From Oscillospiraceae bacterium (GTDB taxonomy: Bacteria; Bacillota; Clostridia; Oscillospirales; Oscillospiraceae): DNA of 37,927 nucleotides. How positions within the stretch are numbered: the first letter of the stretch is position 1; every line of letters starts with the position of its first letter. The notes under the pieces were generated by a model. The model was given only the letters and a program-made list of their open reading frames with translations. It was not told the origin of the DNA and did not search any database. Location: positions 1 through 37,927 of the forward strand of contig CACWLG010000038.1 of assembly GCA_902761635.1 (NCBI GenBank), given 5' to 3'. Below, piece after piece: positions 31,723 to 37,927 of this stretch. A program made the position numbers and the translations under genes.

Positions 31723-32291
31723 AGCAGCGTCACCCCCAGTTCCTTGAGCATCAGCCCCAGGCGGCAGAGCGGCAGCCCCACGACGTTGAAGAAATCACCT
31801 TCGATCCCCTCGACGAAGAGCGAGCCCCTGCCCTGGATGCCGTAGGCCCCGGCCTTGTCCATGGGCTCGCCGGTGGCGATATAGGCGGCGATCTCCGCGT
31901 CGGTCAGCGTCCGAAAGCGGACAGCGCTCCGCTCGGCGGCCAGGAGCTCCTGTCCACCCCGCAGTACGCACACGCCGGTATATACCGCATGCGTGTCTCC
32001 GGACAGTCCGCGAAGCATACGCTCAGCGTCGGCTTCGGTATGGGGTTTGCCGTAAACCTGTCCGTTGTGCCAGACGATGGTATCCGCCGCTACGATGATA
32101 TCGTCCTTTTCGCATTTTTCCGCCACCTCGCGGGCCTTGTGGGCGGCCAGGGCTTTCACCAGCTCATCCGGCGGGAGCGCCCGCCCGGCTTTTTCCTCGC
32201 CGACGGCGGGGAGAATGACGAGATCCCTGACGCCCAGCATCTGCATGAGCTCACGCCGCCGCGGTGACGCGGAGGCAAGTATGATAGACAT
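31719..32291 (-). CDS. maf: Maf-family nucleoside triphosphate pyrophosphatase
   Basis: This 190-residue enzyme hydrolyses non-canonical or specific NTPs (dTTP/UTP in the Maf class) to monophosphates. It has the signature ASASPRRREL at the N-terminus, VAADTIV for the catalytic Asp and GKPHTEADAERML. The ATG at 32291 is chosen over a TTG five codons earlier, because GGAG lies 9 bp before it. In many Firmicutes maf precedes mreBCD, as here before mreC; it was linked to septum formation in Bacillus. It begins 31 bp after the U32 stop. Confidence 0.92.
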   Translation of the reverse strand: MSIILASASPRRRELMQMLGVRDLVILPAVGEEKAGRALPPDELVKALAAHKAREVAEKCEKDDIIVAADTIVWHNGQVYGKPHTEADAERMLRGLSGDTHAVYTGVCVLRGGQELLAAERSAVRFRTLTDAEIAAYIATGEPMDKAGAYGIQGRGSLFVEGIEGDFFNVVGLPLCRLGLMLKELGVTLL

Positions 32292-32322
32292 TTTAATAAT
32301 CTCCAAAAGCTTTCATTCAGTC

Positions 32323-34407
32323 TCATTCGACTCCCCGGTAGTACAGCCCTCTCGTCAGCACATTCGGCTGATAGTCGGACAGACCGAGATAGACCTTCGC
32401 CACCTCCAGGCATTCGCGCGGGGACTCGGTGGTGAACAGCATGCGCATGCCCCAGAGGCCCGCGCCGTAGAGATCCTGCGCCTTGTCGGCGAGGTAAAGC
32501 TTGTGGGCGTTGTAGATGACATTGCGGCAGCCGAACTCCTTGACCACCGGGAACACCGCGCCCATACGGTCGGACATCTGCGCCGGGGTCGCGCAGGTGC
32601 AGCGCCCCGAGGAGTGGCGGATCACACACTGGTCCGATACCATGAGAGGGAGCCTCCCGTATACGATCATCTCGGTATCGAGCGTCTTGGACAGATCCCG
32701 GATCTGCGCGATGCGCAGCTCAAAGGAGGCAGTGGCGGAGCTGAAGCCCGCCTGGCGCACCATCTCCATACTGAGGGAGTTGAACACATTCAGGCCGAAG
32801 TCGCCCCGGATGCGCATGCCGACATTCTTCGCGAGCATCGCGTGGCCGAGGTTTCCGACCAGCGCCTCGTTGATGCCGAAGTCGAAGAGCTTTTCCAGCA
32901 TCTCCCGGACATAGGGCTCCTCCTCGTCCGTGATGACGCGCGGCAGCACTGCCACCGGGACCGTACCCTGCTCCTCAAAGGGCTCAAGCAGGTCAAAGTA
33001 TTCGTTCATGACCGTGATGGGCACATAGAGATACCGGGGGTGCAGGGCCGCAAGCTCAGGCGTGAGCTGCTCGGCTGTGAGCACCTGGAAAATCATGGCC
33101 GGGTCCACCCCCGGCGCGTTGCCCTTCGGCTTTGCAGGGATGGTCCCCACGCGCCGCTTCGGCGGTCTGCCCCGCTGCTCGCTGAGCTCCGCCACCAGGC
33201 TGCGCCTGAGCTCATTGATGGCGGCGGCGGGCAGAAAGAGGCCTGGATCGGTCTGGGCCTTGTTCTCCACCACATTGTAGGGGGTGCCGCCGGTTTTGAA
33301 CATCTGGTCCGTGAGATAGGATGGCGTGAGCCCCTGGCCCCGTGCCTTCTCCGGCACCCGGCCCGCGGCGACGGCCTTGTGCCCGTCGTCGTCAAAGGCG
33401 ATGGCGCGGATGGGCTGGCCCTTCTCTGCCACGGTGTAAAAGTGCACCGGCACCCGCCGGAGCTCCCCTTCGGCGTAGCCCTTGCGGGCCTGGTCAAAGA
33501 GCTGCTCCGTATCCCGGTCGGCCTCTCCGCGCACGCCGAACATGTCCTCCCGGTCGCCGTTGAAGTAGCCCTGGGTAAAGCCCTGGCGGGAGAAGGCCCG
33601 CTCCAGATCCGCCATCTCCTCGGGCGTGGGCTGGCGGTGCTCCTTGAGGGCCTTGGCGTAGATTTTTGTGGTGATGGCGGTGTACTCCGGCCGCTTCATG
33701 CGCCCTTCGATCTTGAGACAGGCGACGCCCGCGTCCTCAAGCTCCTGGAGCCTGTCCACCAGGCAGTTGTCCTTGAGGGAGAGGGGGTAGTCGTCCATGC
33801 GCCCGCCGAGGGAATACTGCATGCGGCAGGGCTGGGCGCACATGCCGCGGTTGCCGCTGCGCTGGCCGATAAGGGCCGACATGTAGCACTGGCCCGAATG
33901 GCAGAAGCACAGGGCCCCGTGGACAAAGACCTCCGTCTCGATGGGGGAATTCCGGGTGATGTAGCGGATCTGCTCCAGGCTCAGCTCCCTTGCCAGCACC
34001 GCCCTCGTCATGCCGAGTTCCGCCGCTGCCTCCACGCCCGCAAGGTTGTGGATCGACATCTGGGTGCTCGCGTGCAGGGGGATATCCGGCAGGTACTGGC
34101 GGACAGCGGCAGCAAGGCCCAGGTCCTGGATGATGATGCCGTCGGTCCCGGTCTCGGAGGCGATGCGCGCTGCCGCAAGAGCCTCCTCCACCTCCCGGTC
34201 ATTGACCAGGGTGTTGAGCGTGACATAGACCTTGCAGCCGCGTATATGGCAATAGCGCACCGCGCGCTCATATTCCTCATCGGTGAAATTCTTCGCGCCG
34301 CGCCGGGCGTTGAAGTTGCCCATGCCCATGTACACGGCGTCCGCGCCGTTCTGCACCGCGGCGATCACAGCCTCGGGCGACCCGGCGGGGGAAAGCAGTT
34401 CGATCAT
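32323..34407 (-). CDS. U32 family peptidase-like protein (DUF3656 long form)
   Basis: This 694-residue protein has the U32 signature VHGALCFCHSGQCYMS at about 163-176 and RSGNRGMCAQPCR (183-195), with an N-terminal TIM-barrel-like region (LLSPAGSPEAVIAAVQNGADAV shortened) and a long C-terminal DUF3656-type extension. U32 members include RlhA and TrhP, which hydroxylate rRNA or tRNA, so RNA modification is more likely than proteolysis; the specific target is unknown. The conserved cysteines may bind an Fe-S cluster. First gene of the operon to mrdA. A good promoter region lies upstream; the ATG is the natural start. Confidence 0.88.
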   Translation of the reverse strand: MIELLSPAGSPEAVIAAVQNGADAVYMGMGNFNARRGAKNFTDEEYERAVRYCHIRGCKVYVTLNTLVNDREVEEALAAARIASETGTDGIIIQDLGLAAAVRQYLPDIPLHASTQMSIHNLAGVEAAAELGMTRAVLARELSLEQIRYITRNSPIETEVFVHGALCFCHSGQCYMSALIGQRSGNRGMCAQPCRMQYSLGGRMDDYPLSLKDNCLVDRLQELEDAGVACLKIEGRMKRPEYTAITTKIYAKALKEHRQPTPEEMADLERAFSRQGFTQGYFNGDREDMFGVRGEADRDTEQLFDQARKGYAEGELRRVPVHFYTVAEKGQPIRAIAFDDDGHKAVAAGRVPEKARGQGLTPSYLTDQMFKTGGTPYNVVENKAQTDPGLFLPAAAINELRRSLVAELSEQRGRPPKRRVGTIPAKPKGNAPGVDPAMIFQVLTAEQLTPELAALHPRYLYVPITVMNEYFDLLEPFEEQGTVPVAVLPRVITDEEEPYVREMLEKLFDFGINEALVGNLGHAMLAKNVGMRIRGDFGLNVFNSLSMEMVRQAGFSSATASFELRIAQIRDLSKTLDTEMIVYGRLPLMVSDQCVIRHSSGRCTCATPAQMSDRMGAVFPVVKEFGCRNVIYNAHKLYLADKAQDLYGAGLWGMRMLFTTESPRECLEVAKVYLGLSDYQPNVLTRGLYYRGVE

Positions 34408-34488
34408 ATCGTGTGGTCCTTTTTATCTCTGTAATAGCAGTAAACAAAGACGAAGCCTGTTTGCAGCTGAACATAAAAATACAGTGTA

Positions 34489-34497
34489 ATTATACCA
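34489..34497 (-). promoter_or_regulatory. Extended -10 promoter of the U32-maf-mreCD-mrdA operon
   Basis: On the minus strand TGG-TATAAT (34497-34489) is a consensus -10 with TGn extension, about 80 bp before the U32 start. A TTGACA (34506-34501) is too close to serve as its -35, but could pair with TGTATT (34483-34478) at 17 bp. Which is used cannot be decided from sequence. Confidence 0.55.
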
Positions 34498-34509
34498 CAG
34501 TGTCAAGGC

Positions 34510-34538
34510 TTGCGGCAAGGGGATTCTCGTGGTATAAT
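34510..34538 (+). promoter_or_regulatory. Promoter of the DnaD-like/DnaI-like pair
   Basis: TTGCGG (34510-34515) and TATAAT (34533-34538) are separated by 17 bp, with TGG before the -10 (extended). The start codon at 34582 lies 44 bp downstream. Confidence 0.8.
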
Positions 34539-34581
34539 GTGCCCACTGCGTAAACAAACCATGAACTTTGGAGGTGAGCAC

Positions 34582-35508
34582 ATGCAGGGGGAAGCGGAAG
34601 CCTTTCTTGTCGCCCCGGAGGAGGCGCAGCGCCTGATCGCCGCCCACGACGGGGACGTGGCCCTGCTGTGGCTCTTTCTGCGGCAACGCCCCGGCAGCAC
34701 GCTGGAGGATGCTGCGCGGGCCCTCTGCCGTACCCGGGCGGAGCTGGAAGCAGCCTATGAAAAGCTGCAGAGGCTGAGCCTGCCGGCTGTCAAGGCCGCG
34801 CCCGCCGCTGCCTCCACGGTCAAAAAAGCCGGGCCGAGCCTGCCGGTGCCCGAACCTGCACAGGAGCTGCCGCAATACACGTCGAAGGATCTGGTGCAGC
34901 GCAGCCAGGAGGATGCGCGCTGGACAGCGCTGCTCACCGAGGCGCAGCGCGCGCTGGGCCGCAAGCTCAACAGCAGCGAGATGAAAACGCTCTTCGGCCT
35001 GTACGACTATCTGGCCCTGCCGCCAGAGGTGCTGATGATGCTGCTCAACTACTGCGTTGCAAACGCCCCGTCTGGCAATTCCCCCTCCATGCGCTTTATC
35101 GAAAAGGAGGGCTACGCCTGGGCAAACCGTGAGATCCTGACCCTGGAGCAGGCAGAGGAATATATCGCCGCAAGTCAGCGGCGCAGGGAAAAGCTCAGCC
35201 GGACGGCAAAGATCCTCGGCATCAGCGGCCGGGCCCTGACGAATACCGAGGCAAAATATCTGGGCGCGTGGCTCGATATGGGCTTTGACGATGAGATGAT
35301 CGGCATGGCCTATGACCGGACCGTCACGAATACCGGCGCCCTCAAGTGGACCTATATGAACGGCATCCTCAAGAGTTGGCATGAAAAGGGCCTGCACACG
35401 CCGGAGGCGGTCCGGGAAAAGGATACCCGCCGGCCCAGAGGACAGGCGGGTAAGCAAGAGGCGCCGCGGGACATGGACAAGCTCCTTGCGGCCCTGGAAA
35501 AGCTTTAA
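34582..35508 (+). CDS. DnaD-domain replication protein
   Basis: This 308-residue protein has an N-terminal winged-helix-like part, an Ala/Pro linker and a C-terminal pair of DnaD/DnaB_2-type domains (KLNSSEMKTLFGLYDYL and ALTNTEAKYLGAWLDMG), each ending in the helical signature with YMNGILKSW. DnaD-like proteins help load the replicative helicase at origins and restart sites in Firmicutes. GGAGGTG five bases before the ATG at 34582 fixes the start; three earlier in-frame starts lack it. It is followed after 15 bp by the DnaI-like loader gene, a standard functional pair. Confidence 0.85.
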   Translation: MQGEAEAFLVAPEEAQRLIAAHDGDVALLWLFLRQRPGSTLEDAARALCRTRAELEAAYEKLQRLSLPAVKAAPAAASTVKKAGPSLPVPEPAQELPQYTSKDLVQRSQEDARWTALLTEAQRALGRKLNSSEMKTLFGLYDYLALPPEVLMMLLNYCVANAPSGNSPSMRFIEKEGYAWANREILTLEQAEEYIAASQRRREKLSRTAKILGISGRALTNTEAKYLGAWLDMGFDDEMIGMAYDRTVTNTGALKWTYMNGILKSWHEKGLHTPEAVREKDTRRPRGQAGKQEAPRDMDKLLAALEKL

Positions 35509-35523
35509 TGGGACGGTGATCAA

Positions 35524-36522
35524 ATGCCCTACGACGGAAAACTCCTGGCCCGGGCCAGGAGTGAGCTTGACAGTATCCGTGAAAAAAACCGGGAGGAACA
35601 GCAGCGCCGCTATGCCGCCGCCTGCGCAAAGATCCCGGAGCTGCGTCAGATCGACCAGCAGCTTCGTGCCCACATGGCTCAGCTTGTGCGCCTGACCCTG
35701 AGCAAGCGCCCCGATCTGAAGGAGCGTCTGGATGAGCTGCGGGACGAAAACCTGAGCCTGCAGATGCGCCGGGCCGAGCTGCTGACCGCCGCCGGTTTCG
35801 GCGGGGGCTACCTGGACGAGATCATCTCCTGCCCGGTCTGCCGGGATACGGGCTTTACCCAGGGGCGCGTCTGCCAGTGTCTCGACAGGCTCTACAACCG
35901 GGAGCTGACCAGGGAGCTCGGCACGCTCATGCGCCGGGGAGACGAGAGCTTCCAGCACTTTGATCTGAGCTATTATCCTGCCGAGCCCGACCCGGAAACG
36001 GGGCTTGTGCCGCGGGACGTCATGCGCCGGGTCTCGGAAGCCTGCAGGCGTTATGCGGAAAATTTCTCCGACACCTCCCGGAATCTGCTGTTCCAGGGGG
36101 GCACGGGCCTCGGCAAAACCTATCTCTCGGCCTGCATTGCCCGGGTGGTCTCGGCGCGGGGCTACTCAGTCTGTTATGAAACAGCCGCCGCTGCGCTGGA
36201 TAATTACGAGAAGGCAAAGTTCAACCGCGATACCGAGGAGGGGGAGGCCGCCGCCGTGCGCATCAAGCGTATGGAAAGCTGCGATCTCATGATCCTGGAC
36301 GATCTGGGCACCGAGATGCCCACGCCCATGGCCCAGAGTGCGCTGTACACCCTGGTCAACAACCGCCTCGTAAATGAGAGGCGGACCATCATCAGCACCA
36401 ATCTGTCAAATGACGAGCTGAACCGCCGCTACACCCCGCAGATCGCCTCCCGCATCCTGGGAGAGTTTCAGTGCCTGCCCTTCGTGGGCACGGACATCCG
36501 CCGTCTGAAGCGGGGCATATGA
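35524..36522 (+). CDS. DnaC/DnaI-like helicase-loader ATPase
   Basis: This 332-residue protein has an N-terminal coiled coil (residues 1-90), a zinc-binding region with CPVCRDTG (103-110) and CQC (117-119), then an AAA+ core with Walker A GGTGLGKT (192-199) and Walker B LMILDDLG. The zinc site and order match Firmicutes helicase loaders of the DnaI type, which place DnaB/DnaC helicase on DNA. IstB-like transposition partners are the main alternative, but lack the zinc module and lie by a transposase. A purine-rich GGGACGG site precedes the ATG. The stop is 4 bp from the convergent ttcA-like stop. Confidence 0.85.
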   Translation: MPYDGKLLARARSELDSIREKNREEQQRRYAAACAKIPELRQIDQQLRAHMAQLVRLTLSKRPDLKERLDELRDENLSLQMRRAELLTAAGFGGGYLDEIISCPVCRDTGFTQGRVCQCLDRLYNRELTRELGTLMRRGDESFQHFDLSYYPAEPDPETGLVPRDVMRRVSEACRRYAENFSDTSRNLLFQGGTGLGKTYLSACIARVVSARGYSVCYETAAAALDNYEKAKFNRDTEEGEAAAVRIKRMESCDLMILDDLGTEMPTPMAQSALYTLVNNRLVNERRTIISTNLSNDELNRRYTPQIASRILGEFQCLPFVGTDIRRLKRGI

Positions 36523-36526
36523 CGGC

Positions 36527-37273
36527 TCAGCGATTCAGCCGCCAGTTCTCCTTCGGCGCCCAGCCGGGGAGGGGCATGCGCTGCATGGCGCCGAAGATCT
36601 TGGACTTCATGTCCGGGTATTCGGCGCTCATTCCTTTTAAAAGCTGTTTGATCTCATAGCGCTTGCTGGCCTTGTCCTGGGGGCAGGGGTTTTCCACCAC
36701 CGGGACGTTGAGCTGCGCGGCGAGATTGGCGATCTTCTGTTCTCCGGCATAGATGAGCGGGCGGATCTGGGTCACGCCGGAGCGGTCCAGATAGGTCACG
36801 GGCCGAAAGCAGCTCAGCCTTCCCTCAAACAGCAGACTCATCATAAAGGTCTCCACCGCGTCGTCAAAGTGGTGGCCCAGGGCCAGCTTGTTTACGCCGT
36901 GCTGGCGGATAAGGTCGTTGATGGCGCCCCGGCGCATCTTGGCGCAGAGGGAGCATGGGTTTTCCTCCTTGCGCACATCGAAGACGACCTCCTTGATGTC
37001 TGTCCTGAGGCAGGTATAAGGGACCTCCAGCTCCTGGCACAGCTCCTTCACCGGCGTGAAATCCATGCCCTCAAAGCCGAGCTCCACCGTGACGGCCTCC
37101 AGCGTAAAGCGCCGGGGATAGAAGCGGCGCAGGTGGCTCAGGGCCAGCAGCAGAAGCATGCTGTCCTTGCCGCCCGAGACGCCGACCGCCACCCGGTCGC
37201 CTTCCAGGATCATATCGTAATCATCCACCGCGCGGCGCACGGTGCCTGTAAATTCGTTGAGCAGCCTGTCCAT
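36527..37273 (-). CDS. TtcA-family tRNA thiolation protein (PP-loop ATPase)
   Basis: This 248-residue PP-loop ATPase has SGGKDS at 33-38 and the TtcA-like cysteines PCSLC (Cys-x-x-Cys) together with a third Cys in NPCPQD, which together ligate a 4Fe-4S cluster in TtcA. TtcA makes 2-thiocytidine at position 32 of certain tRNAs; relatives act on other bases, so the exact tRNA site is inferred. Also seen: GHHFDDAVETFMMSLLFEG. The ATG at 37273 follows GAGGCGGGG; an upstream in-frame extension would begin inside the promoter. A perfect TTGACA/TACAAT promoter lies ahead. Confidence 0.85.
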   Translation of the reverse strand: MDRLLNEFTGTVRRAVDDYDMILEGDRVAVGVSGGKDSMLLLLALSHLRRFYPRRFTLEAVTVELGFEGMDFTPVKELCQELEVPYTCLRTDIKEVVFDVRKEENPCSLCAKMRRGAINDLIRQHGVNKLALGHHFDDAVETFMMSLLFEGRLSCFRPVTYLDRSGVTQIRPLIYAGEQKIANLAAQLNVPVVENPCPQDKASKRYEIKQLLKGMSAEYPDMKSKIFGAMQRMPLPGWAPKENWRLNR

Positions 37274-37310
37274 AGGAGTCCCCGCCTCTTTCCTGCGTTT
37301 TGTGCCGTCT

Positions 37311-37339
37311 ATTGTAACGGCAGAGCGCCCGAATGTCAA
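37311..37339 (-). promoter_or_regulatory. Sigma-A promoter of the ttcA-like gene
   Basis: On the minus strand TTGACA (37339-37334) and TACAAT (37316-37311) are separated by exactly 17 bp, about 37 bp ahead of the start codon. Confidence 0.85.
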
Positions 37340-37437
37340 AGCGTTTTGAAAACGAAAAATAGAAAATCAGAATACGGGAGTATTTTCGAGATTTCTTGAG
37401 CTTTTACGAGATTCCAAAATCAGAATCAAATTTTCTG

Positions 37438-37466
37438 TTGACAGCTTCCCGCCCCTGTGGTATAAA
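37438..37466 (+). promoter_or_regulatory. Strong promoter of rplM
   Basis: TTGACA (37438-37443), 17-bp spacer, then TATAAA (37461-37466) with a TGTGG extension. An A/T-rich tract upstream (37340-37437), with short repeats such as AAAATCAGAAT twice, may act as an UP element. Confidence 0.85.
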
Positions 37467-37472
37467 AGGGAA

Positions 37473-37547
37473 GCGCGCCGGACGGGACCCGTTAACCGCC
37501 CGCGCCCTGAAACAGCCAAAACATGATTTTAATATGGAGGCAAGACT
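37473..37547 (+). promoter_or_regulatory. Candidate ribosomal-protein L13 leader
   Basis: The expected 75-nt 5' UTR between the promoter and the rplM start is GC-rich and partly self-complementary (GCGCG... with ...CGCGC, and ACGG/CCGT). Firmicutes rplM transcripts commonly carry an L13-binding leader; I identify this one by position and fold potential only. Confidence 0.35.
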
Positions 37548-37927
37548 ATGTCCACAACCATGCTCACCAAGGAGACCGTTGAACGCAAATGGTACATCCT
37601 TGACGCAGCCGGCAAGCCCATGGGCAAGACCGCTGCCCTCGCCGCTGATCTTCTGCGCGGCAAGCTCAGACCCGACTACACTCCCCACGTCGACTGCGGC
37701 GATTACGTCATCATCATCAACGCCAAGGACGCTGTCCTCACCGGCAAGAAGCTGGAGCAGAAGTACTACCGCACCCACTCCGGTTATCCCGGCGGGCTGA
37801 AAGAGACCCAGTACAAGATCCTGATGCAGAAGAAGCCGGAGCTGGCCATGCGTCTGGCTGTGCGCGGCATGCTGCAGAAGAACACCATCGCCCAGTGGCA
37901 GCTCAAGCGCCTGCGCATCTTCGCCGG
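37548..37927 (+). CDS. rplM: 50S ribosomal protein L13 (3' end outside window)
   Basis: The reading frame starting at 37548 (MSTTMLTKETVERKWYILDA) and open to the window end encodes 126 residues of L13, an early-assembly protein of the large ribosomal subunit; complete L13 is about 142-147 residues. Recognisable are RKWYILDAAGKPMGKTAA, DYVIIINAK and the HSGYPGG loop followed by VRGMLQKN, all L13 hallmarks. GGAGG is 8 bp before the ATG. rpsI (S9) normally follows and would lie just beyond the window. Confidence 0.95.
   Translation, partial: MSTTMLTKETVERKWYILDAAGKPMGKTAALAADLLRGKLRPDYTPHVDCGDYVIIINAKDAVLTGKKLEQKYYRTHSGYPGGLKETQYKILMQKKPELAMRLAVRGMLQKNTIAQWQLKRLRIFA

Noticed and set aside
35524-36522. 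IstB-type insertion-sequence ATPase
   Set aside because: It shares the AAA+ fold, but has a zinc module, a neighbouring DnaD-like gene and no transposase, which fit a DnaI-like helicase loader.

Overview
This is a dense stretch of bacterial chromosome with high GC and short intergenic gaps. It most likely comes from a Gram-positive anaerobe of the class Clostridia, probably an Oscillospiraceae-type gut bacterium. The evidence is gene content and signals: strong GGAGG-type ribosome binding sites, a DnaD-like protein paired with a DnaI-like helicase loader, YmdB, a Clostridia-type GreA, a DUF1934-argS pair, an mreC-mreD-mrdA cell-shape cluster, and sigma-A promoters with TTGACA/TATAAT boxes and often an extended -10. 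The family assignment is inference. No rRNA, tRNA, CRISPR array, prophage or complete insertion sequence was seen.

Positions 1-13,000. An NhaC-type antiporter (+) converges on a translationally coupled trio on the minus strand: two flavoproteins and a GT39-like membrane glycosyltransferase. Next come an L-asparaginase and a DUF4304 protein (-). Divergent from them is a two-gene plus-strand unit: a large secreted or anchored protein with lamin-tail, chitobiase-like and CotH domains, then an orphan polytopic membrane protein. A 20-bp perfect terminator separates this unit from greA and a small acidic protein (-).

Positions 13,000-21,700. A plus-strand operon carries glutamate racemase, DUF1934 and argS. 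It converges on a five-gene minus-strand unit, read from ymdB downward: YmdB phosphodiesterase, an SbcD/YhaO-like nuclease, a YhaN-like ATPase with a membrane hairpin, a DUF2752 protein and a zinc-ribbon membrane protein. A 55-residue glycine-rich membrane peptide is divergent from ymdB.

Positions 21,700-28,100 (all genes minus). These are a Cof-type HAD phosphatase, YifB/ComM ATPase, aspS, hisS and a methylglyoxal-synthase-like protein that lacks the canonical catalytic Asp and His. Two copies of a 142-145 bp MITE-like element, with terminal inverted repeats and 4-bp target duplications, lie after the HAD gene and between hisS and aspS. A pair of REP-like palindromes lies upstream of hisS.

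Positions 28,100-37,927. A five-gene minus-strand operon reads U32 peptidase, Maf, mreC, mreD, mrdA, linking envelope elongation with a nucleotide pyrophosphatase. It is divergent from a DnaD-like/DnaI-like pair (+), from which it is separated by a symmetric promoter region. A TtcA-family tRNA thiolase (-) follows, then a strong promoter, a leader and the start of rplM (L13), cut by the window end.

Most of the window is housekeeping. The least explained items are the MITE family, the altered MGS-like protein, the CotH/lamin-tail protein with its membrane partner, and the membrane-embedded YhaN-like ATPase.
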